In this document: positions 56,539 through 64,000 of the stretch, piece after piece | Layout of the letters: each line of letters starts with the position of its first letter | Numbering within the stretch: the stretch's first letter is position 1 | Assembly (NCBI RefSeq): GCF_000003815.2 | Contig: NC_049996.1 | Span: 13,551,297-13,615,296, forward strand | Length of the DNA stretch: 64,000 nucleotides | Reading direction: 5' to 3' | Source of the DNA: Branchiostoma floridae | Lineage: Eukaryota > Chordata > Leptocardii > Amphioxiformes > Branchiostomatidae | Notes under the pieces: model-generated | The model's input: only the letters and a program-made list of their open reading frames with translations | Told to the model about the DNA's origin: nothing | Databases searched by the model: none | Made by a program: the position numbers and the translations under genes

Positions 56539-57630
56539 AATTGAAAAAAAAATTACTCTTTAAGACTTGATTAAGAATCCAGCTCTTTTCACAGGAATGC
56601 AAATTAATGTTCTTTTTAACCTTTGTTCTGCCAAACCTTTGTTCTTGCAATGAGTCTTTGTGCACGAAAAAAGAAGTTCTCACCGGCACTTTGACCTTAG
56701 TTTTTGTGTTATTGTTTGTATTCCAACGATGTTGTTTGGTGGCAATGTGCTTTAATACACGTGGCACAAGCACTATTATGCCGTAGTAGCACAGTCAAAA
56801 TCAGATTCGGGTACTTCTTCAAAGTATAACAGGTCATTGACCGACTCCGACAAAAACATCATTACATTATGAATGTTTATTTTACAATTTACACCGCCAG
56901 CACGTACTTAATTGTAATTCAATATTTACCTTACTACACATGTTTTAAACATGCTTTTACATCAGTAAAAGACTGAGGATCACAATTGGATTGTATCTAA
57001 AAAGATAACGACCTTTCTGTCAACCTTTCTGCTTCAGCACTATTCAAGTAAAACAACCATTTAGCCACCCAAGTCAAACAATCTTTTGTCAAATTAATTG
57101 TCAACGCATTTACTCCACAAAAATGTTTGCAACAATAACAACATCAACATCGAAATTCAGCTAAAAAAAACGTCCATTTTTACCGAAGTAATGCTGTGTT
57201 AGATGTTTTTTTTTATTCAGTGAGAATAAACATGACTTCTACCCTCAGCCAAGAAGCTCCCATTTTATTTGGATATATCCACATAGCGTGGAACTATGAA
57301 AAAGCACAGTGACAACCTGTGAGGCTATTTGATACATATAAGGAAAAGGTGTACCATGAAGAAAAACAGTGGTGATATCAGACTTAATATTCATTTTGAA
57401 ATATGCATAAATTATATTAATTAAATTTTGTAATTGATCAAAACTTAATTTATTAAACACCTACGTATGTTTTGTATACATTCTTATTAGTCGAATGTAC
57501 TCAGCAATATCTTTTTATATTTTTAAATAGCTTATTCGTGCACACAATTAGAAGTCACCACATACTACAAATGTACGTATACAACGTATGCGTAGTTAAA
57601 ACACAATTTGCGCTTTTTCAGTGAGACCAT
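55934..57630. other. Convergent 3' region between gene E and gene D
   Basis: No coding sequence was recognised. The region contains the (TA)n microsatellite at 56476-56535. An AATAAA on the minus strand at 57449-57454, about 180 bp past the gene D stop, is a candidate poly(A) signal. Confidence 0.4.
56476..56535. repeat. (AT)30 microsatellite
   Basis: This is an uninterrupted AT dinucleotide run of 60 bp. Reading frames through it (IYIYIY) are artefacts. Confidence 0.98.
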
Positions 57631-58392
57631 CTATACTTGTCTTTGAACAAATGCTGATGGTCTTATCATCATACGTGTTGTTTTCATATTGTAAGGTCGA
57701 GCTATAGCCCAATAAATATTATCCCAACGATAAGGGACTTTGGCTTCAATATAAGGACCATTCAGGTTACATATACCCGTATGTTCGTGCCACCAGCCTC
57801 CGCGTTTGCTTTCAACGTGAAACACCCGTCTGTTATGAGTATACTCAAAATCACCATCAGTATTAAGGTCTTCATGGTTAAGTGCATCCCCAGCCGTTCC
57901 TCTATAATCTCCAACGCTAAGCCGGTACCTGTCAAACGCGTTACTGATATTAAAATTACTGTATTGAGCATAAGCAGTCTTGTTATCCCAATCCTCCAAA
58001 TCAATTCTTAAGTCATAAGTATTCTGACTCACAATGTTGTATATGTTTTCTAACCCGAGCCAGAATTCACCGTTTACATAACCGAACCCGTCCCTGTAAT
58101 CATCCCAACTTTTCTCAAAACTCACACTACCGTTAACCCTACGCTGGATCACAGTCCAGCCACCCTGTCCAGTGTCCATCTCACACAGGACCCGGATGGA
58201 ATTCTTCATACCCATTGGCTGGATGCTGTAGACCCATGTGGTCATGTGACCTGTCGTGTAGACAGCAGCGCAGTCACAAGGAACTCGGATGGAATTCTCC
58301 ATACTCATTGGCTGGGTGCTGTAGACCACTGTAGTTACATGACCTGTAGTCACATGACCAGTGGCACAACCAAGGCTTGGCATTGTTTTCAG
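57631..58392 (-). CDS. Gene D: fibrinogen-related domain exon
   Basis: This terminal exon ends in a stop at 57631-57633. The start is placed at acceptor cttccacag (58393-58394), which gives phase 0 and follows the phase-0 membrane exon; this start is uncertain. The fibrinogen C-terminal domain is clear: DCAAVYTTGHMTTWVYSIQP, then VLCEMDTGQGGWTVIQRRVN, GFGYVNGEFWLGLENIYNI, then RGGWWHEHTGICNLNGPYIE and TRMMIRPSAF. Such domains bind acetylated or other glycans in ficolins, tachylectins and FREPs. The normal Ca-binding D-x-D-N-D and the following N-C-A Cys are not present. The early segment YTTGHxTTxVYSxQPMxM is duplicated just upstream. Confidence 0.9.
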   Translation of the reverse strand: MKTMPSLGCATGHVTTGHVTTVVYSTQPMSMENSIRVPCDCAAVYTTGHMTTWVYSIQPMGMKNSIRVLCEMDTGQGGWTVIQRRVNGSVSFEKSWDDYRDGFGYVNGEFWLGLENIYNIVSQNTYDLRIDLEDWDNKTAYAQYSNFNISNAFDRYRLSVGDYRGTAGDALNHEDLNTDGDFEYTHNRRVFHVESKRGGWWHEHTGICNLNGPYIEAKVPYRWDNIYWAIARPYNMKTTRMMIRPSAFVQRQV

Positions 58393-58518
58393 CTGTGGAA
58401 GTGTTGAAACTCTCGTCAAGTCCAGAACAGAGTAAGGAAGCATAAGCAAAATAATCAACAAAAAATTCAAGAACGTTACAATACATCTACCTTGTGGAAA
58501 GTTTAAAATTTGTTCCAA

Positions 58519-58676
58519 CACAAAAAAAAGACTAACCATAAATGTTCGGTCGAGAGCTCCGACCTTCGTCAGACAACTTCTGACGACTTCCGGAACATCA
58601 GAACAGCGAGTCATCTATTTGACTGGCGAAGGTCGGAGTTTTCGACCGAATATTTATGGTGAGTCTTCTTAGTGTG
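58519..58676. mobile_element. Hairpin MITE in gene D intron
   Basis: The arms aagactaaccataaatgttc...ccgaccttcgtcag and its inverse (ctggcgaaggtcgg...atttatggtgagtctt) pair over about 45 bp. The outer ends read CACA...TGTG, flanked by ttccaaca/ttcaaaca, a possible 8-bp target duplication with one mismatch. There is no coding sequence. Confidence 0.75.
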
Positions 58677-58729
58677 TTCAAACAAAGTTTTTCACTATGG
58701 AATTTACGAATACAAATGAACTATTAGTC

Positions 58730-58730
<1 letters not shown>

Positions 58731-58768
<38 letters not shown>
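58731..58768. repeat. (TA)n microsatellite abutting a splice donor
   Basis: This is an uninterrupted TA run. On the minus strand the intron after exon 58770-58981 begins gtatatatat, so the repeat starts within the donor itself. Confidence 0.95.
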
Positions 58769-58769
<1 letters not shown>

Positions 58770-58772
<3 letters not shown>

Positions 58773-58981
58773 GTGGCCCTTTGCCTTCACATCCTGTGTT
58801 AGCAAAGTGAAGGCAATAACGGCAAAGATCGCGCTGACGACGACAGTAGTGAGTAAAGCCGTGGTGCAAACGAGGCAGAGACGTGAATTCTTCACCAGTT
58901 GACGCATTTGCTTAAAGACGTTCCTGCTCTCATTGTCACCTGCCTTTCCATCATTGTCACCATTGTCCGTACTGCATCGTT
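58770..58981 (-). CDS. Gene D: transmembrane exon
   Basis: It enters in phase 1 (acceptor atattttag) and leaves in phase 0 (CACAAG|gtatat). It encodes an Asp/Asn-rich start (ERCSTDNGDNDGKAGDNESR), then QMRQLVKNSRLCLVC, a hydrophobic run TTALLTTVVVSAIFAVIAFT and LLTQDVKAKGHK. Three basic residues on the N-terminal side predict a type II anchor. Phases match the membrane exons of genes A-C but the sequence is more distant and lacks PEN. Confidence 0.85.
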
Positions 58982-59251
58982 CTAAAATATAACAGTGGTT
59001 TATTTCTAAAATCTGTTATCATTGTTCTGAATTGCTGTTATAATAACGCGTAAAAATGATCTAAATTGATTTTTTGTTCTTCATTAGACAAAATCATTTA
59101 TTGTCAAAAAATTAGTTCACTTAATAATTTAAATGTCAAACCATTACATTTTGTATATTTGTGATACCCCTGATGAAAGTTTGAAGGCAGTATAAGAAAA
59201 ACATGCTATTCGTCATTATAAAAATATCCCTACTTCCCAAATGTGACTGAC

Positions 59252-59386
59252 CTTGTAGATGTTGAATTGCACGTTTGTTTCTGCACACATTTGTAAGTTG
59301 ACCAAGCGAATCAACGTACGTGTAGGTGTGGTCATCCGGGTCATCAACAGATGGTAAAGGACACTGATAACCATCGTCATTGTGTT
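59252..59386 (-). CDS. Gene D: cytoplasmic tail exon (HTYTYV motif)
   Basis: This phase 1-1 exon of 44 full codons, acceptor attaatag and donor CAAG|gtcagt, reads EHNDDGYQCPLPSVDDPDDH, then TYTYVDSLGQL and CRNKRAIQHLQ. D-D-P-x-x-H-T-Y-T-Y-V aligns with N-D-P-x-x-H-V-Y-H-T-I of gene B and D-G-P-x-x-H-V-Y-Q-S-F of gene A, so these exons share ancestry. Confidence 0.8.
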
Positions 59387-59855
59387 CTATTAATGTGCGA
59401 CATCATAGTATTAGATATTGTATTGGAATGTATTTGCTGTACCATATTCACACTACGAAAAACAACTTAGGATCCATCAATGATGATATATACCGGATAT
59501 ATCTGAAACTGGTTGTTTTAGGTGACGCGTGCCGATTATAGATTTCCCGGATGTTTTGCTTTATTTTTTATTTTTTTTATGTATGGACTAAGTACAAGAT
59601 TATGTTTAGGGAAGTTCAGTTAGGTACGTCTTAAAAGGGCTGTGATGACAAAATGGATGTCTCCGACATCAATTAGCCGAAACAGCAATTAACATGCAGG
59701 CATACATTGTTATTGGTAACCCTCACTTAAAATTCCATGGATGGAACTGACAGCATCAGCTTATACAGTATCATTACATTAAAACATTTTTGGTTGTAAA
59801 GCAAAAAAGTAAAAATAATTTTTATTTGGGAAAACAAATCCATTCAAATACGTAC

Positions 59856-59963
59856 CACTGGACTGTGGCTCTTGCTTCAAAGCGTCTTCCGATTCCGCGC
59901 TCACAGCACTCGTTGCCTGGTGATTTGTTTGGTTGTGTTGACCGGACGATGATGCTTCAGCTC
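59856..59963 (-). CDS. Gene D: cytoplasmic linker exon
   Basis: This 108-bp phase 1-1 exon has acceptor ttttttaaag and donor AGTG|gtacgt. It encodes AEASSSGQHNQTNHQATSAV then SAESEDALKQEPQSSG. It is low-complexity, Ser/Gln/Ala-rich and without tyrosine. It can be skipped without breaking the frame. Confidence 0.65.
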
Positions 59964-60156
59964 CTTTAAAAAACAGATAGCGTGTTATAATTCTTGAGAG
60001 AACATGCGTAATTACTCCGTTAATAGTTTCATCAGGTTGGTAGATCAATCAAACAAATTCGCCTTTGTTACGTACACAGCATTCTTTTGATTATTCCGTA
60101 GAAGAATCGACGACAAAAGACTTCTTCAGAATAATTGTGCAAAGGGCTGTGTAATA

Positions 60157-60384
60157 CCCCTGTCACAGTATCCACGATCTCCTGGCGTATCGATGAAATA
60201 TCGGCCATGTATAAGATCGGTAGAGGGTTGCGCGTATTTTTCACATGAAAACCATCCCTGTCACATATAAGCCTTACTTTGTACCTTGTAAAACTGTTGT
60301 GCAATAAAGGTCTTATTATAAGCAAGGCTCGGGCGATCGCCGCAGAATCGTCGTCCGATCGATTTTCGCCAAATGTGACAGGGG
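60157..60384. mobile_element. Short inverted-repeat MITE in gene D intron
   Basis: The ends CCCCTGTCACA and TGTGACAGGGG are perfect inverse complements enclosing about 206 bp. The outer flanks read taata and cataa, so no clean duplication is seen. Open frames through it are not coding. Confidence 0.6.
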
Positions 60385-60614
60385 CATAACGAAGAAGACT
60401 TTGTTCAATATGCAATCAATATTTTACCTACTGCCTGTTTAATTAGGCCGAAGCATATTACTGAAACTGAACATCGAAATACCTTTATCGTGTCCTTTTT
60501 TTAGTTAAGTTTGAAATGAAAGTATGACATTATACAACAAAATATGGAAAACATGTAAGCAATGTATTTTGACTCATAAGTAACTGAAAAAGATTGATTA
60601 ATCTCATCTCTTAC

Positions 60615-61011
60615 TTGGGTTTTCCGTCGCAAAATGTGTATCCGTAGGATATTCATTTTCGATTTCTGAGCTTTGTCCGTTATCTTGAGTACGATCTTCG
60701 TCACAAGGGGCAGCCGCAACGTACGATTCCGACTCACTCTGTTGCAAGGACGTCATGTTGTTATATGCTTCAGACAACCCTTGATCTAAGTGTAAATCTT
60801 GAGTACGATCTTCGCCAAAAGAGGCAGCCGTAACGTACGATGCCGACTCACTCTGTTGCAAGGACGTCATGTTATTATATGCGCCATACACCATCCGGTC
60901 TGAGTGTAAATCTACATCATGTCCTTCGTACAGTTTACCCTCCGCCTGCATTTCACTAGTATTTGCCATTGGCTCACCAGTATGGGCATCTGAACAATTT
61001 ACAAACTCCAT
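60615..61011 (-). CDS. Gene D: first coding exon with duplicated YNNM motif
   Basis: The ATG at 61009-61011 opens 132 codons plus one base, ending at donor CCAA|gtaaga in phase 1. The tail starts MEFVNCSDAHTGEPMANTSE. It contains an internal tandem repeat: GAYNNMTSLQQSESASYV then ...EDRTQDL, followed by EAYNNMTSLQQSESESYV then ...EDRTQD. YNNM combines the pYxxM (PI3-kinase p85 SH2) and pYxN (Grb2 SH2) consensus sequences, as in the co-stimulatory receptor tail of CD28. Further tyrosines follow in ASYV/ESYV and NEYPTD. With the other four exons this makes a type II receptor of about 500 residues. Confidence 0.8.
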
Positions 61012-61533
61012 TCTACTCCGTTAGCAGACAACAAATATTTGCACCCAGTTTATTAACCACTGGAATAAGAAATTTTGTATTTTGGCTCAGACAATCTTAA
61101 ATGTTTATTCAATGATATTCATTTTAGCACGTGGCAGGTTTCATCTGTAGTGTAGAATGTCTTGAAAGAATACCAATTTGATAATCAAACAGCATTTTAT
61201 TTACAGAGGCGAAATCAAACGACATACGATTTTCTGCCAGCAATCATATTAAACAAAATAACGGGAAAGTACGGTCGATGCATTTGCAGATTGTATACAA
61301 AATATTACCCAAAAAATATTGTAAAACCATTTTTCTCGATGTTTTTCATTTATTTGCAGTATTCGATTCCCTGCATACAAAGTATAAATTATTAGATTAT
61401 AATGATAAAAACAATGCAGATGAAGTAGGAGTTGGATCATTCCTGCAAATCTTGATACGATTTGCTTATCAATCAATTTAATTCTGCTAGTGTTATTGGT
61501 CTGCATTAAAAAAAAAAAAGAAAAGAAAAGAAA

Positions 61534-61900
61534 AGAAGTTTATTTGCAAGTTCGTGCCCGAGGGCTAATTGCAAGTACATGGTATAAACATAGTAGATGT
61601 AGACATTATACAAGTAACAATGGGCAGTTATAAACAATATTCTACTCTAATACTAGTGTTGGCTATTTCTAAACAGGTTGGGTTTGACTTCTTTTTTGGA
61701 AGCAGAAGGAGACGAATTTTTTTTCTGAAATGTGTAGGTTTCCGCGATTTCAAGAGAAAAGTGGTTTTCTGTTCGTCTGTCAATGTGGGGAAGTTGGGAT
61801 AAGTCTTTGTGACTTCTTCAAATAGAATGATTCTTTCGGTTTGGTTGAATGGACATTTAGGCGGAATGGACATCATAATTAGGTCATCTCAAGTTTCATC
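61534..61900 (-). mobile_element. LINE 3' fragment with reverse-transcriptase tail
   Basis: The minus-strand frame reads KCPFNQTERIILFEEVTKTY, then FPTLTDEQKTTFLL, the Cys-x-x-[YF]...R-x-x-L-F pattern that follows the reverse transcriptase in CR1/L2-like elements. The 3' end reads gcaaataaacttc followed by a ttttc repeat tail, seen on the plus strand as gaaaagaaaag. The same 3' end occurs at 48305. Confidence 0.7.
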
Positions 61901-62996
61901 ACCTGGTACCAACAGGTGCACACAATCATTTAAGGTGTATCGGCAAGTTATAATTTACCCAGGTAGCCATGTGCACAAAAAGCTCCCGAAGAAAATAAAA
62001 TATATGATGAAAACACCAATTCTATATCTTCATAGAGAACGAGAAATTATATAATGAACGGGTCGAACTGCGTGTATTTCATACTTTAATTATATAAAAG
62101 AAAAACTACATGAATAAGCAGGAATTGCTCTTTCCTTCCAGTTCTTGGACCACAAGTAAAAGCTATACGGAGTTTCTCTACGCCTCAGACACGAGTGTGG
62201 TGAGGTTATGTCATTCCATGCTTGTTCTGGAATGGCACCTTCCATGTTCCAAGGTGCCAGCTCCAATAGGTTGGCACTGCGAGCTTTGGACCGCTGAGCT
62301 GAGCTGTCCTATGGCTTAGGAGATCACTAGTTCTCTGTCTGGGAATTTAGTGTCTCAAAAAACTAGGGCCCTCCGCGGTGCCCTCAAGGCTAGTCTGGCC
62401 ACGCCAGGCTGTGCCGCAAGACGTCACGTAACACGATGTCGCATTATGGGAGACTTATACAAAATAAATACAAATAAAATTAAATTCACTCATTATATGT
62501 TCATTTTCCCACAATTTCCCAGACCTCTTCTAGCCCTCCCCTCAATACAAGGTGTAATATTGAATGGAAACCAATAGTATTGTTGTTCAAGCCTCTTGTC
62601 ACCCCAGCCCCCCTACACCCCACCAAATTTTTACAGTACCTATACAAAATGCATATTTCACTCGTGGTTTTGATATCAAAAAGACCATTTGGGTAAATTA
62701 TGTTCATCATGCACCTGTAACACAGGTGAGTGTAATTAATCTGAATACATCAATTGCTAACTTGCAAACTATGTGTGGTGGCCAAGACTATTCCAGGACC
62801 TATTAGTTTGCTACTTGGCAGAATCTGGCGTGAGAATGAAAAGACAAACAAAGACTGACAAGCAGATCGTGGACATTTTTTCTTTATTCAAAAAGCTAAG
62901 CATGGACAAGAACAGAAAACAATAGAAACTGAGTTCCATTCTAATATAAATGCTACAAATCCGACTATCCAAGACTATCTAAGTAACATACATTCG

Positions 62997-63199
62997 CATA
63001 ATTCCACCAGGTGTCATTATACCACCACCTCAAAAACGTTGTTACAGAGGCCTTCTCAAGATTGTTTTCAACACCTAGATATCTGAATTGTGTATTACAT
63101 TTAGGATATTTAACATTCGGTGTTGAAGACAATCTTGGGAAGACCTCCATACTAACGATTTTTTGAGGTGGTGGTATTATGGCACCTGGCGGAATTATG
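62997..63199. mobile_element. Hairpin MITE with ~78-bp arms
   Basis: The left arm at 62997-63074 (cataattccaccaggtgtca...ttttcaacacc) pairs with the right arm at 63119-63199 (ggtgttgaagacaatcttgg...ggaattatg). The match is imperfect and extends weakly beyond. About 44 bp separate the arms. There is no coding sequence. Confidence 0.75.
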
Positions 63200-64000
63200 A
63201 TAGTCGATGTTACACCGAAATCAACACTGCTCTACACGTAGACAAAGTAACATGCCCATGACCCATGTACAAAGTCTTAATCCTAACACGTATAAGGAAA
63301 AGTTACTTTAGTTAACATTAGATATTTTGTAACAACAGACATCTACGATCTTTACTGAACTAACAACGTTACACACCGCATAGTTGGTCAAGTTCAACAG
63401 ATACATGCCACAGCGTTACTGAAATAAGATCAGTAAATTATATTGTGTACCACATTCCTCTCTAAGATAATCGTCTTGTGACATTCAAGACGGAGCGGTA
63501 CACAAATGAAGCTGCACACGATACATAATATGTAAATACATTTGTATGTACGTAGAGCATTCTTAAGTCGGCATATTGGCATTTGGTAAGTTTTGACGAG
63601 TAATTAGCTTCTTAGTCAGCGTACTGATGAGTTATTACACTACTTTCACAGTGCACCTTTAGCTTGTGGGACAGTCACTAAAAGCCACCTGGATAAATCA
63701 TGTTGATGTGCATCTGTAACACATGTGAATATAATTACGGTTATCAATCGCTAAATATTGTATATATAAATGCTTTTACAACTGTATTCTCATTTTCTGT
63801 TAGTCCATGTGATTTAGTTACAGATATACCACTAATACTCACAAAGTTTACATTAAAACATTTGCTTGGTGCCGTACATGCAGAATGCATGTTAGTTGGA
63901 ACGGAAAGCGAAAACAAAGACCTTTGTAACATAAACAGACTAACATACGAGCGATCGCGATGGTGTCACGGTGACGCAGTGGTAGGAAAAAAGCAGGTGT

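Larger units (their letters stand above)
61012..64000. other. Right-hand non-genic region
   Basis: No gene was recognised. The region contains the LINE fragment at 61534-61900, a small hairpin (ggcacctt...aaggtgcc) at 62236-62260, the MITE at 62997-63199, and a diverged direct repeat (62690-62765 and 63690-63765, sharing tgcacctgtaacacaggtga-like sequence). Confidence 0.4.

Noticed and set aside
56432-56773. An ORF containing a long IYIYIY stretch
   Set aside because: It is produced by the AT microsatellite and has no splice or domain support.
57631-58614. Extending the gene D fibrinogen exon upstream to the ATG at 58614
   Set aside because: The extra sequence runs through a hairpin MITE and non-protein-like sequence. 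A membrane exon with matching phase lies further upstream, so this part is intron.
60068-60415. A 115-codon minus-strand ORF between gene D exons
   Set aside because: It is largely a MITE with CCCCTGTCACA ends inside an intron, with no family similarity.
1-64000. CRISPR arrays, bacterial operons, rRNA or tRNA genes
   Set aside because: No direct-repeat/spacer array, ribosomal core sequence or foldable tRNA was seen. The window is spliced animal DNA. The tRNA-like B-boxes belong to SINE-like repeats.

Overview
The window is animal nuclear DNA. It is AT-rich and intron-rich, has no operons, and is crowded with small inverted-repeat transposons, LINE tails and microsatellites. The extracellular modules (F5/8 type C, sushi, C-type lectin, fibrinogen-related, NHL) sit on phase-1 exons, and many piggyBac-, mariner-, hAT- and CACTA-like repeats are present. 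This best fits an invertebrate deuterostome, most likely a cephalochordate (Branchiostoma). The species call is an inference. Two assembly gaps occur, at 21555-22064 and 36341-36465.

The main content is a minus-strand cluster of four type II (N-terminus-in) membrane receptor genes that I assembled exon by exon from splice sites and reading phase. Gene A (about 1-17091) has four symmetric phase 1-1 cytoplasmic exons (16897-17091, 12720-12902, 6542-6724, 3625-3858), a membrane exon, a stalk exon and an F5/8 type C (discoidin) exon that runs off the left edge. Gene B (22741-26491) encodes a tail, membrane segment, stalk, one sushi domain and a terminal Cys-rich module. Gene C (30280-35875) encodes a tail, membrane segment, two stalk exons and a C-type lectin domain. 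Gene D (57631-61011) encodes a tail with two YNNM motifs, a membrane segment and a fibrinogen-related domain. In genes A-C the membrane exons are visibly homologous (a basic residue plus hydrophobic run, then PEN). All four tails carry a related tyrosine motif (H/N-V/T-Y-x-x-hydrophobic). The same inside half has therefore been paired with four different recognition domains, which looks like a lineage-specific receptor complex, perhaps immune. That function is inferred.

Other coding pieces are: a terminal NHL-repeat exon (51499-52319, minus); a small three-exon plus-strand gene for a membrane-anchored coiled-coil protein of about 127 residues (54491-55933); a decayed pogo-like transposase (about 45848-47010); a Penelope-like reverse transcriptase fragment (47227-47660); and several LINE tails.

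Repeats: a head-to-tail duplication (about 5440-8540 and 8795-16580) carries one gene A tail exon per copy. After duplicating, each copy took different insertions: a piggyBac-like MITE in copy 1; a 3.74-kb CACTA-like element, a roughly 1.2-kb insertion holding a hAT-like MITE, and a LINE tail in copy 2. Each copy keeps the other's empty site. A diverged satellite fills much of 18600-22760 and overlaps the last coding exon of gene B. The stretches 37-45 kb and 61-64 kb hold no gene I can support.
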